NCBI GenBank assembly: GCA_012513515.1
Contig: JAAZCA010000006.1
Coordinates: forward strand, 1-58,168
Length of the DNA stretch: 58,168 nt
DNA from: Myxococcales bacterium
GTDB taxonomy: Bacteria > UBA10199 > 2-02-FULL-44-16 > JAAZCA01
Direction of reading: 5' to 3'
Shown here: piece by piece, positions 18,169-26,349 of the stretch
Layout of the letters: each line of letters starts with the position of its first letter
Numbering within the stretch: the first letter of the stretch is position 1
Notes under the pieces: generated by a model
Database searches by the model: none
Seen by the model: only the letters and a program-made list of their open reading frames with translations
Told to the model about the DNA's origin: nothing
Made by a program: the position numbers and the translations under genes

Positions 18169-18699
18169 ATGAAAAAGGGTTTGGCCGTGATGGTATTGGT
18201 GTTGTGCGCATCGATGGTTTTTGCCGGGTACGCTAGGGCGGCTGAGCAGAGCGCTCCTTCCATGAAGCTCGGTTATGTCGACCTCAACAGGGCGCTTAAC
18301 GAGGTAAACGAGGGGAAGAAGGCGAAGTCCCAGCTCGAAGCGGATGGAAAGGCAAAGAAACAGAAACTCGAGATCATGCAGAACGAGCTCAAGAAGATGA
18401 AGGAAGACCTCGACAAGCAGAGGTTAGTTCTCTCCGCTGATGCCTACAGGCAGAAGGAAGGAGAGTTTCAGCAGAAGCTCATGGAGCTGCAGCGCATGAC
18501 CATGGAGTTTGAGAGGGATTTCGCCGAAAAAGAGGCGAGCTTCATAAAGCCGATAAGCGACAAGATGCAGAAGATCATCCAGGAAATCGGCTCGAAGGAA
18601 TCTTATTCGATGATCGTTCCGAGAGAGATGGCCCTCTACTCACAGCCCGGTACAGACATCACCGACAGGGTGATAGCTGCATACAATAAAGGCAAATGA
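18169..18699 (+). CDS. Periplasmic chaperone, OmpH/Skp family (first copy)
   Basis: Skp-type chaperones hold unfolded outer-membrane proteins in the periplasm and deliver them to BamA, encoded just upstream. The 176-residue protein has a signal peptide (basic MKKG, a hydrophobic core and a cleavage region near YARAAEQ). After it comes the family strand KLGYVDLNRALNEV. A long coiled coil over about 45-125 is rich in K, E and Q, and the C-terminal part has YSMIVPREMALYSQPGTDITDRVIAAYN. An AAGGAGGA ribosome-binding site precedes the ATG. Its stop overlaps the second copy. Confidence 0.92.
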   Translation: MKKGLAVMVLVLCASMVFAGYARAAEQSAPSMKLGYVDLNRALNEVNEGKKAKSQLEADGKAKKQKLEIMQNELKKMKEDLDKQRLVLSADAYRQKEGEFQQKLMELQRMTMEFERDFAEKEASFIKPISDKMQKIIQEIGSKESYSMIVPREMALYSQPGTDITDRVIAAYNKGK

Positions 18700-19256
18700 T
18701 GAAGCGGTTTTTTCTAGTTGCAGTATTGGTCGCATCGATAACCGCTTTGCAGATATCCCTTCCGCGGATCCTCTTCGCGGAAGGGGCTTTACTGTCTGCC
18801 GTCAGGATCGGGTACGTCGATTTCAATAGAGCTCTCAATACTGTATCAGACGGAGTTGCTGCCAAGAAAAGGCTGAGAGAGGAGTTCAAGGAGAGACAGC
18901 AGCAGCTGGACAGTCTTCAGGAGGATCTGGGCCGTATTCGCTCAGAGCTCGACGGTAAGAAGAGCTCTTTTTCTCCTTCCGAGATGAAGAGCCGCGAGGA
19001 TGATTATCGCAAGAAATTCTTCGAGCTTCAGCAGATGCTTGCGGCATTCAGGCGCGAGATGGAAATCCGTGAGGCGAATCTCACTAAAGATATTTTGAAA
19101 AAGCTGCGCGCGGTGGTCGAGGAGATAGGCAGTGTGGAGGGATATTCACTCATACTCGAAAAATCACAGGATGTAGTCTTGTTTGCCCCCCAGGGAAGCG
19201 ATTTAACCGACAGGGTGATCGCTGGCTATGACAGGGGTAAGGGTAAAAGGAGGTAG
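18699..19256 (+). CDS. Periplasmic chaperone, OmpH/Skp family (second copy)
   Basis: A 185-residue paralogue of the preceding gene with a signal sequence (MKRFFLVAVLVASITAL), the strand RIGYVDFNRALNTVSDG, a coiled coil and the same ending (DVVLFAPQGSDLTDRVIAGYDRG). The two copies share the start strand and the tail but differ through the coil, so they are old paralogues. The ATG at 18699 has AAAGG 6 bases upstream and overlaps the previous stop as TGATG; the ATG at 18696 is closer to that site. They may form mixed trimers or hold different clients. Confidence 0.9.
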   Translation: MKRFFLVAVLVASITALQISLPRILFAEGALLSAVRIGYVDFNRALNTVSDGVAAKKRLREEFKERQQQLDSLQEDLGRIRSELDGKKSSFSPSEMKSREDDYRKKFFELQQMLAAFRREMEIREANLTKDILKKLRAVVEEIGSVEGYSLILEKSQDVVLFAPQGSDLTDRVIAGYDRGKGKRR

Positions 19257-19262
19257 CGCAAT

Positions 19263-19901
19263 TTGGATAAGCAGCTCCTTGCCATATTGGCCTGTCCAAA
19301 ATGCAAAGGCTCCATCAACGAAGCCGATGGCGGCAAGGTGCTTCTCTGTAGTAAATGTGAAATCCGATATCCAATAAGGAATGGTATTCCTGTGATGGCT
19401 CTCGATGAGGCGAGGGCTCTCAAGTCCACCGGAGAGAATTTTTCAGGTGAACTTCCTACCGTCACTTTTCGTGTCATAGATGGTCCGGACAGCAACATGA
19501 TCTTTCAGATAGAAATGGGAACGTGCCGTGCTATCGGAAGGGCCAGCCTCGACGAGAACAAGACCTCCGTTTTCAACGTCGATCTGGCTTTGGAACTGGA
19601 TGAATCCACAAGGCGTCTCGTCCTTCAGTATATCAACCAACAGTTCAAAAAATCCGAGCAAATTGGAGATGAGAAAGGGGGCGGCTTAGGATCATTTCGC
19701 AGATCGCCCGATGTCGTTTTCACCGACACTAGCCTTTCTCGAATACACGCGATGCTCTTCTACGATAAAGCGGGAGTGGGGATACTAGACCTCGTCAGCA
19801 AGAACGGAACCTACGTAAACGGCAAAGAAATCGAATCGAAGCTTCTGGCGCCTGGCGACGTCATAGAGCTCGGCGAAACGACGATATCCTACGATTCTTA
19901 A
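19263..19901 (+). CDS. Trm112-like zinc domain fused to an FHA domain
   Basis: A 212-residue protein made of two recognisable parts. Residues 1-52 are a Trm112-family zinc ribbon: CPKC at 11-14, C29 and C32, then YPIRNGIPVMALDEAR. In other bacteria this is a small stand-alone protein (YcaR type). Residues about 65-212 form a forkhead-associated domain, which reads phosphothreonine. It shows the GR start (AIGRAS), SLSRIHAML, DLVSKNGTYVNG and PGDVIELGETTISY. The start is TTG at 19263, supported by a near-perfect AAGGAGGT upstream. It follows skp with a 6-base gap and precedes yicC. The role of the pairing is unknown. Confidence 0.85.
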   Translation: MDKQLLAILACPKCKGSINEADGGKVLLCSKCEIRYPIRNGIPVMALDEARALKSTGENFSGELPTVTFRVIDGPDSNMIFQIEMGTCRAIGRASLDENKTSVFNVDLALELDESTRRLVLQYINQQFKKSEQIGDEKGGGLGSFRRSPDVVFTDTSLSRIHAMLFYDKAGVGILDLVSKNGTYVNGKEIESKLLAPGDVIELGETTISYDS

Positions 19902-19913
19902 ACAGGGGGCAAG

Positions 19914-20789
19914 ATGCACTCGATGACGGGCTATGGCACGGCTGAGGGAAGGGCGGGGCAGGGCCGCCTTTTTGTGGAGATCAAGTCGGTAAATCACAGA
20001 TACAACGAGCTGATCGTGAAGATTCCGGGCAGGATGACTTCAATCGAGCACCTGATCAGAAAACGCATTCAGGAAAAGTTTGGTCGTGGTAAATTCGATA
20101 TATTCATAAAGGAAAAGGAACCTCTCTTTGGCGGAGTCGAAATCACCATAGATACGAAGCTTGCGAAGAGATATCAGCTAGCCATCAAGAACCTGAAAAA
20201 AGAGCTCGGTCTTTCAGGTGAGGTCGATTTTTTTCATGCTGTCGGGCTGGACAGGATAATCCAGATAGAGGAGCGCGGCGGCTCTTATGAAAAGCTCTGG
20301 CCACAGATATCCAAGGTGATAGATGTTGCCATCAAGCACGTATCCACGATGCGCCTTGCCGAGGGGAAACATATCGCAGCAGATCAAAAAAAGAGGCTTG
20401 CCTTGGTTGCAGGAATGGTCAGGTCGATGAAGAAGCATTCTCAGAGAGCCAAAAGTAACAATATAGCAAGAATAAAGAGCAGGATGAATGGAGTGCTTGG
20501 CGACACTCCCATGGAGGAACAGCGCCTGCAGCTCGAGGCGGCATATCTCGGCGGGCGGCAGGATATCTCCGAGGAACTGGTTCGCCTCGAGAGCCATCTG
20601 AAGCAGTACAGAGCACTGTTATCTTCCAAGGATGCCATAGGAAGAAAACTCGATTTTCTTCTTCAGGAGATGAATCGTGAGATCAACACAATAGGTTCGA
20701 AGGCGTCCGATTCCGACATCTCCAAAACAGTCGTGGAGTGCAAGGCTGAGCTTGAAAGGCTGCGAGAACAGGTTCAAAACGTGGAATAA
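19914..20789 (+). CDS. yicC: YicC/YloC family endoribonuclease
   Basis: A 291-residue cytoplasmic protein starting with the family hallmark MHSMTGYGTAEGR. The YicC-like N-terminal domain contains EIKSVNHRYNEL and the C-terminal DUF1732 domain contains DISEELVRLESHL and GRKLDFLLQEMNREINTIGSK, both typical. Characterised members cleave RNA, including small RNAs. CAGGGGG precedes the ATG. It lies 12 bases after the Trm112–FHA gene and just before the rel gene; yicC often lies near gmk, rpoZ and spoT, and here gmk and rpoZ are missing. Confidence 0.95.
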   Translation: MHSMTGYGTAEGRAGQGRLFVEIKSVNHRYNELIVKIPGRMTSIEHLIRKRIQEKFGRGKFDIFIKEKEPLFGGVEITIDTKLAKRYQLAIKNLKKELGLSGEVDFFHAVGLDRIIQIEERGGSYEKLWPQISKVIDVAIKHVSTMRLAEGKHIAADQKKRLALVAGMVRSMKKHSQRAKSNNIARIKSRMNGVLGDTPMEEQRLQLEAAYLGGRQDISEELVRLESHLKQYRALLSSKDAIGRKLDFLLQEMNREINTIGSKASDSDISKTVVECKAELERLREQVQNVE

Positions 20790-20793
20790 CGCA

Positions 20794-22956
20794 ATGATGA
20801 GGCTAAACGACATCCTGGACATGATCTCGGCCTACAATCCGGAGGCCGATCTCGATCTCATCAAGAAGGCCTACGTCTTTGCTGCAAAGGTTCATCAGGG
20901 TCAGACCAGGCGCTCCGGAGAGCCGTACCTCACCCACCCGATGGAGGTCGCAGGTATTCTCGCGGGCATGAAGCTGGATATACCTTCTATAGCCACCGCA
21001 TTTCTTCATGACACTGTCGAAGATACGGTGGCAACTCTCGAGGAGATCGAACAGCTTTTTGGGGCCGAGGTGAAAGATCTGGTAGATGGTGTGACCAAGC
21101 TTTCCAAAGTCAAGTTTACAACTTCAGAGGAGCGCCAGGCCGAAAACTTCCGCAAGATGATCATGGCGATGGCCAAGGATATCCGAGTGATCATCATCAA
21201 GCTCGCCGACAGGCTCCACAACATGCGCACCCTCGAGCATATGGTTGAGATGAAGCAGATGGACATCGCTCAGGAGACGATAGACATCTATGCACCCATA
21301 GCCAATAGGCTCGGTATTCAAGGAATGAAAGTGGAGCTGGAAGATCTTTGCCTGAAATTTCTGAAGCCCGACATTTATCATCTGATAGACGAGCAGATCA
21401 AAAAGGGACAGGCGCGGCGCGATAAGTTCTCAAAGGAGGTCCGCGAAGTTATAGTTGATAAGATGAAAGAGCATAATATCCCCTGCGAAGTTCAGGGGAG
21501 AATAAAACATTATTACAGCATCTGGAAGAAGATGGAGCGCCAGCATATTCCCTTCGACCAGATCCATGATATTGCGGCGTTCAGGCTTATCGTCGACAGC
21601 GTTCAGCAGTGCTATGAAGTTCTGGGGGCGATACATGCCCTTTGGAAGCCGGTTCCCGGAAGGTTTAGGGATTTCATAGCGATGCCAAAGGCGAACAACT
21701 ATCAGTCATTGCATACCACCGTGATAGGTCCTCAAGGCGAAAGGGTTGAATTTCAGATCAGAACCCACGACATGCACCTTGTCGCGGAACATGGCATCGC
21801 GGCACATTGGAAATACAAGGAAGGGCGGCTCATCGAGGACAAGGATGAGATGAAGTTCAAGTGGATCAGGAAACTCCTCGAATGGCAAAACGAGCTTTCT
21901 GATCCCGCAGAATTTTTGGATACGGTCAAACTTGATCTCTTTGCCGATGATGTCTATGTTTTTACCCCCAAAGGAAAACTTTTGGAGCTTCCCCGAGGTT
22001 CCACCCCGCTGGATTTTGCCTATGCTATACATACCGATGTCGGGCACTCCTGCGTTGGCGCCAAGATCAACGGCAAGATCGTTCCTCTGCGGTACAACCT
22101 CCGTAGCGGTGATACCGTAGAAATTATTACCAGCAAAAAAACTCAGCCCCACAAAGACTGGCTTTCATTTGTTGCCACCTCGAGGGCCAAGGCTAAAATC
22201 AGGCAACGCCTGCGCTTGGAGGAGCACGAGAAAGTTGTATTGATAGGGCGCGAGCTGCTTGAAAAGGCATGCAGAAAATACAAGCTCAACGTCAATACAG
22301 TCGTCAAAAGCAAGGAACTCGAGGAGTTTGCAAAAAAATCATCATACGATGTCGAGATGATACTCGCTAATATAGGTTACGGCAAAATTTCTCCAAAGCA
22401 GATCATCTCGCTTTTCCTTCCCGAGGGCGGAGAAGAATCCGATTCCCGTGAGGCGCCGGGGCAGCGGGCACAGGAGTCGGTGATCAGTAAAATCGTAAGC
22501 AAGATCAAAAGCTCGAAGGGCCTGGTAAAAGTCGGCGGGATGGGAGATATGCTGGTTTCATTCGGCAAATGCTGTAACCCGATACCGGGAGATCCGATCA
22601 TCGGTTTTGTCACCAGGGGAAGAGGTGTTTCGGTTCACGTAACTAACTGCGCAAAAGTTCTGGGCCAAAATCCGGAGAGATTAATAAGGGTGGAATGGGA
22701 TATATCCAACGCGGCCTCACGAGTAGCCAGGATAAAGGTGGTTTGCGCCGATCTTCCGGGGGTCCTCGCCAAAATGACGGAGGCGATTACCTCTCAGGGG
22801 AGCAACATCGCAGGAGCTTCAATCACAGTAAATGAAGATAAAACAGCGACCAACAGTTTCGATGTCGAAATAAAAGACCTCGCCCAACTGCGCAACGTCA
22901 TGAAGGCGCTCGAGAGGGTGAAAGGAATCATTTCCGTGGAAAGGGTTAGGGAGTGA
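20794..22956 (+). CDS. rel: Bifunctional (p)ppGpp synthetase/hydrolase, RelA/SpoT family
   Basis: Makes and degrades the stringent-response alarmone. The 720-residue protein has all usual domains: an N-terminal HD hydrolase (YLTHPMEVAGIL, FLHDTVEDT), a synthetase domain (PGRFRDFIAMPKANNYQSLHTT, then HGIAAHWKYKEG), a TGS domain (DDVYVFTPKGKLLELP), a linker and a C-terminal ACT domain (KVVCADLPGVLAKMTEAIT). The intact HDxxED motif argues for hydrolase activity. The synthetase motif that separates bifunctional from RelA-type enzymes reads R-F-R-D, close to the bifunctional RxKD. The start is the ATG just after the yicC stop; a second ATG follows directly. It ends 2 bases from the convergent rpmB stop. 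Confidence 0.95.
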   Translation: MMRLNDILDMISAYNPEADLDLIKKAYVFAAKVHQGQTRRSGEPYLTHPMEVAGILAGMKLDIPSIATAFLHDTVEDTVATLEEIEQLFGAEVKDLVDGVTKLSKVKFTTSEERQAENFRKMIMAMAKDIRVIIIKLADRLHNMRTLEHMVEMKQMDIAQETIDIYAPIANRLGIQGMKVELEDLCLKFLKPDIYHLIDEQIKKGQARRDKFSKEVREVIVDKMKEHNIPCEVQGRIKHYYSIWKKMERQHIPFDQIHDIAAFRLIVDSVQQCYEVLGAIHALWKPVPGRFRDFIAMPKANNYQSLHTTVIGPQGERVEFQIRTHDMHLVAEHGIAAHWKYKEGRLIEDKDEMKFKWIRKLLEWQNELSDPAEFLDTVKLDLFADDVYVFTPKGKLLELPRGSTPLDFAYAIHTDVGHSCVGAKINGKIVPLRYNLRSGDTVEIITSKKTQPHKDWLSFVATSRAKAKIRQRLRLEEHEKVVLIGRELLEKACRKYKLNVNTVVKSKELEEFAKKSSYDVEMILANIGYGKISPKQIISLFLPEGGEESDSREAPGQRAQESVISKIVSKIKSSKGLVKVGGMGDMLVSFGKCCNPIPGDPIIGFVTRGRGVSVHVTNCAKVLGQNPERLIRVEWDISNAASRVARIKVVCADLPGVLAKMTEAITSQGSNIAGASITVNEDKTATNSFDVEIKDLAQLRNVMKALERVKGIISVERVRE

Positions 22957-22958
22957 AT

Positions 22959-23147
22959 CTAGGCCTTTTCAATCTTGCCGGAGCGAAGGCAGCGGGTGCA
23001 AACCTGCATGCGTTTTACGGTTCCGGCAGTCTTCACGCGTACGCGTTGAAGATTTGGAAGGGAGACCTTCCTGGTCTTGTTGTTCGCATGAGAGACGTTA
23101 CGGCCTACGAGAAGCCCTTTTTTACAAATGGCACAGGTGCGCGGCAT
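22959..23147 (-). CDS. rpmB: 50S ribosomal protein L28
   Basis: A 62-residue L28 with the usual start (a CAICKKG-type zinc ribbon, [12 protein letters not shown]) and end ([14 protein letters not shown]). All four zinc-ribbon cysteines are present (C5, C8, C50, C53), so this is the zinc-binding form, not the cysteine-free form made under zinc limitation in some species. A CGGAGGA ribosome-binding site precedes the ATG. It is convergent with rel. Confidence 0.97.
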   Translation of the reverse strand: MPRTCAICKKGLLVGRNVSHANNKTRKVSLPNLQRVRVKTAGTVKRMQVCTRCLRSGKIEKA

Positions 23148-23184
23148 TGAAATCCTCCGTTATTGCTCTTGTTAAAGTCGGGGG

Positions 23185-23213
23185 CATATAGCGTGACATA
23201 GATGGATTTGCAA
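23185..23213 (-). promoter_or_regulatory. Sigma-70 promoter of rpmB
   Basis: On the minus strand TTGCAA (23213-23208), a 17-base spacer and TATATG (23190-23185), about 38 bases before the rpmB start codon. Confidence 0.6.
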
Positions 23214-23229
23214 GGGTTTTTAATATCTT

Positions 23230-23622
23230 ATGCCCAAAACGGGAGTTAATAATCGGGTCTTTGGTAATTACGGGGAGGATCTGGCCGCGGAATTTCTTTC
23301 TTCCAGAGGATTTAAAATAATAGGGAGAAATTTATCCTATGGTCCAGGTGAACTCGATATAGTCGCTCAAAAAGGGGATGAGCTTCATTTTATAGAGGTT
23401 AAAACCCGTTTTTCGGATGACTTCGTATCCCCCCTTGACGCTATCACCGACAAAAAGCAGCGGAAGATGCTGCTCGCCTCCGAATGTTTCCTTATGGATT
23501 CCTCAAATACCTTCGATCCTGATGACCCGCCCCCCTGTTTTTTTGATGTGATTGCAATCGAGCAAAAAGAGGGGGGTGAAAATATAGAGCTTTTTGAAGA
23601 TGTATTTCAATTCGAGCTTTAA
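23230..23622 (+). CDS. YraN/UPF0102 family endonuclease-like protein
   Basis: A 130-residue protein of the UPF0102 family, which has a restriction-endonuclease-like fold related to archaeal Holliday junction resolvases. It shows GNYGEDLAAEFLSSRGF, the active-site series GELDIVAQKGDELHFIEVKTR (E, D, ExK) and DKKQRKMLLAS. The function in bacteria is not settled. It is divergent from rpmB with an 82-base gap that must hold both promoters. No clear ribosome-binding site is visible before the ATG. An acidic C-terminal tail extends it slightly. Confidence 0.92.
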   Translation: MPKTGVNNRVFGNYGEDLAAEFLSSRGFKIIGRNLSYGPGELDIVAQKGDELHFIEVKTRFSDDFVSPLDAITDKKQRKMLLASECFLMDSSNTFDPDDPPPCFFDVIAIEQKEGGENIELFEDVFQFEL

Positions 23623-23656
23623 CTTAAAAATATAAAGCATCGATATTTATAACAAT

Positions 23657-25423
23657 ATGGCAGATAATATAGTTCAGGCCTTTGTTGATGTTTCGCACAG
23701 ATATGAACAGCTTCCCTGCGCTCACTTCGAGAGGGATGGAAGCTGGGATTTTCTCACTTGGGGTGAGATGCGCCGCAAGGTGCTTGCCCTTTCCGCCGCC
23801 CTAAAAAGGATCGGTCTAAAAAAAGGAGATGCGGCGGTTATCTACAGCAAAACCAGATATGAATGGGCGATCGCCGATTTCGCGGTGATGGCCATTGGGG
23901 GGATCTCCGTTCCCGCTTATCATTCTTTTAAACTGAAAAAACTCAGTCATATAATACGCGATAGCGGTGCGAAGCTCATAATCGCTGAGGATTCCGAATT
24001 ATTCGAGATAGCTGAATCTTCCGTCGAATTTCTGGGTAAAACCGATTCAACAAAGATCCTTTCAATAGATCCCTGCGGGGGCTGCCAAAACCTGGAAGAC
24101 ATAATGATGGGGCCATCTGATGAGGATTTGAATGAGATTGCTAAGGCTCTCGAATCCATCTCAGCCGATGATACAGCCACCTATGTCTATACCAGCGGGG
24201 CGACAGGGGAGATCAAGGGGGTAGTGCTTACCCATGGAAATCTTCTGGCCGAGATTCGTTCCATCGAGCAGATATTCGATTTCAAAAGCGACCAGATCGG
24301 GCTTCTCTGGTTGCCGCTGGCGCACGTTCTTGGGCGTATGATGGAGGTCTATCAGCTGGTCCACGGCTCCCAGACCGCTTTTGCAAACGACATAAACAGG
24401 CTACCCAAAGTCTATCAGGAGATCCAGCCGCATTTTGTCTGCGGAGTTCCGAGGATGCTAGAGAAGATACACGCCCGTGTCGATGAGTACGTATCAAAAC
24501 GGTGGGTGCTTCTCAGGTGGATATTCGAATGGGCATTTGGCGTTGGAAGGGAGTTTAGCAAGCTCGATCGAAAACATCGCAGTATCCCTCTTCTGCTCAG
24601 GCTGAAATTTTTTATAGCCAGGATCCTTATCTTCAGCAGACTTCAGAAGCGGCTCGGAGGCCGGCTGGAATGTTTCATCTGCGGCGGGGCTAAGCTTAAA
24701 AAGGATGTAGCCAGTTTCTTTCACTCCGTAGGCATTTCTGTTTTGGAGGGGTATGGTCTTACGGAGACCTTTGCTGCGATAACGGTCAACAGGAAGGATG
24801 ACTTCCGCTTCGGCACCGTGGGCAAACCGATCCCTGGAAGCGAGATCAGGATATCCGCAGATGGCGAGATCTTGGTGAGGGGACCGACGGTTTTTAAAGA
24901 ATATCTAAACAGCCCCGATGAGACCCGTGAGTCCTTTACTCGGGATGGGTGGTTCAAGACCGGCGATTTGGGTGAATATTCCAGGGACGGATTCCTTCGT
25001 ATAACCGGGCGAAGGAAGGAGGTTATCGTCACATCGGGCGGTAAGAAAATAGTTCCGACGATGATAGAGGAGGCGCTTTCGGCCTCTCCGTATATCGAGC
25101 ATGTGATGGTATATGGGGATGAACGCCCCTATCTTACGGCACTTATCACGTTGAACCGTTCGAAGCTCTTGGCCTACCTGAGAAAACTCGGAGTCCACAG
25201 CGATTCGGAATCTGACCTTGCTTTGAGCGACGATGTTCGAAGGGTAATCTGGAAACATGTCGAGGAGGTGAATGCAAATCTAGCTTCCTTTGAGACTATA
25301 AAGAAGATGGAGATAATCGACTCCTCTTTTACGATAGATGGGGGCGAACTGACTCCCACCTTGAAATTCCGACGTAATTTTATAGCGCTGAAATATCGAA
25401 GGCTAATCGATTCGATGTATTGA
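23657..25423 (+). CDS. Long-chain acyl-CoA synthetase (AMP-dependent ligase)
   Basis: A 588-residue ANL-superfamily enzyme that activates a fatty acid with ATP and transfers it to CoA. The FadD15-like layout is clear: LTWGEMRRKVLALSAALKRIG at the start, GYGLTETFAAITVN, WFKTGDLGEYSRDGFLRITGRRKEVIVTSGGKKIVP, and a C-terminal lid domain. The AMP-binding P-loop is TSGATGEIKG, whereas the common form is TSGTTGxPKG; the threonine-to-alanine and proline-to-isoleucine changes are unusual. It follows yraN with a short gap. Confidence 0.9.
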   Translation: MADNIVQAFVDVSHRYEQLPCAHFERDGSWDFLTWGEMRRKVLALSAALKRIGLKKGDAAVIYSKTRYEWAIADFAVMAIGGISVPAYHSFKLKKLSHIIRDSGAKLIIAEDSELFEIAESSVEFLGKTDSTKILSIDPCGGCQNLEDIMMGPSDEDLNEIAKALESISADDTATYVYTSGATGEIKGVVLTHGNLLAEIRSIEQIFDFKSDQIGLLWLPLAHVLGRMMEVYQLVHGSQTAFANDINRLPKVYQEIQPHFVCGVPRMLEKIHARVDEYVSKRWVLLRWIFEWAFGVGREFSKLDRKHRSIPLLLRLKFFIARILIFSRLQKRLGGRLECFICGGAKLKKDVASFFHSVGISVLEGYGLTETFAAITVNRKDDFRFGTVGKPIPGSEIRISADGEILVRGPTVFKEYLNSPDETRESFTRDGWFKTGDLGEYSRDGFLRITGRRKEVIVTSGGKKIVPTMIEEALSASPYIEHVMVYGDERPYLTALITLNRSKLLAYLRKLGVHSDSESDLALSDDVRRVIWKHVEEVNANLASFETIKKMEIIDSSFTIDGGELTPTLKFRRNFIALKYRRLIDSMY

Positions 25424-25477
25424 TTCTTGCAAGTTGGCGTAAAATTGTGCATAACAGCCAAAAAACAGGGGGGAATT

Positions 25478-25891
25478 ATGATATCAGCGGGTCAGCAAAA
25501 TCAGGGGATGCCTCAGAAGCCTTCTGGCGGTGGGACCGAAACCGGATTAACGCCTAATATCGCAGGGCTTTTGTGCTACATCTGCGCTCCGATCACCGGA
25601 ATTATCTTCATGCTCATCGAAAAGAGCAATAAGGATGTCCGCTTTCATGCGTGGCAGTCGATGATCTTTGGGGTGGCTTACATAGTCGCCATGATCGCCC
25701 TCCAGATTGTTGCTGCAATACTGGGAATGATCGCCAGCGTGTTGGGGATAATCGTCGGGTTCTTCGTCCCCATCCTCATGCTTATCGCATTCATCCTCTG
25801 GATAGTCTGTATGGTTAAGGCCTATCAGGGAGAGCGCTGGAGGATACCGTTCCTTGGCGATATCGCTGCTAAAAAAGCAGGCCTGCTCTAG
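25478..25891 (+). CDS. DUF4870-type small membrane protein
   Basis: A 137-residue protein with a polar glycine-rich N-terminus (about 1-25) followed by three hydrophobic segments. The segment NIAGLLCYICAPITGIIFMLIEK and the following DVRFHAWQSMIFG are the signature of the DUF4870/TM2-like family (a short loop with charged residues and HA.QS between helices). The function is unknown. The start is the ATG with AGGGGGGAATT in front; the open frame further upstream lacks a ribosome-binding site. Confidence 0.8.
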   Translation: MISAGQQNQGMPQKPSGGGTETGLTPNIAGLLCYICAPITGIIFMLIEKSNKDVRFHAWQSMIFGVAYIVAMIALQIVAAILGMIASVLGIIVGFFVPILMLIAFILWIVCMVKAYQGERWRIPFLGDIAAKKAGLL

Positions 25892-25898
25892 GGCTGTC

Positions 25899-26312
25899 GT
25901 GAATATTTCCTCAAGCCGGGTTTTGAATTCCATATGGAGCCGGGGTTTCCTGTTTGTGACCCCGGCTCTATTTTTATTTGCCTACATCCTCGGCGGTGCT
26001 TCCAATCTTGAGTCAATTCCTCTCTGCGGAATAAGATTTGCCACTGGCATCAGATGCCCCGGGTGCGGCCTTACGAGTTCCTTCGCAGCGCTTTCCCGAG
26101 GCAGGGTCAGGGAGAGTATCGATCTCCACCCTCTGGGGATATTGATAGCCCTCTTTTTCGTTTATATGTTCATCAGGGATCTCTTTGAGGTTTTTTCCGA
26201 TAAATCAGTCCCTGATCTTCTCAGCGACAGAGGTCGACAGATTGTTTCACTCCTTTTCCTGATAGCGATCCTCTTTCAATGGATATTCCACCTCATCTTA
26301 GCAGCCTGTTGA
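25899..26312 (+). CDS. DUF2752 family membrane protein
   Basis: A 137-residue protein with the DUF2752 core: ATGIRCPGCGLTSSFAALSRG followed by DLHPLGILIALFFVYMF. It has three predicted membrane helices (about 12-32, 73-95 and 115-135). The two cysteines of the CPGCG motif are conserved in the family, whose function is unknown. I use GTG 25899, 7 bases after the preceding stop; an ATG at 25854 inside the previous gene is an alternative. It is paired with the DUF4870 gene, probably as a small operon. Confidence 0.78.
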   Translation: MNISSSRVLNSIWSRGFLFVTPALFLFAYILGGASNLESIPLCGIRFATGIRCPGCGLTSSFAALSRGRVRESIDLHPLGILIALFFVYMFIRDLFEVFSDKSVPDLLSDRGRQIVSLLFLIAILFQWIFHLILAAC

Positions 26313-26349
26313 CTTTAACCGGCTGCGCACCTAAGGATCGGCACATATT

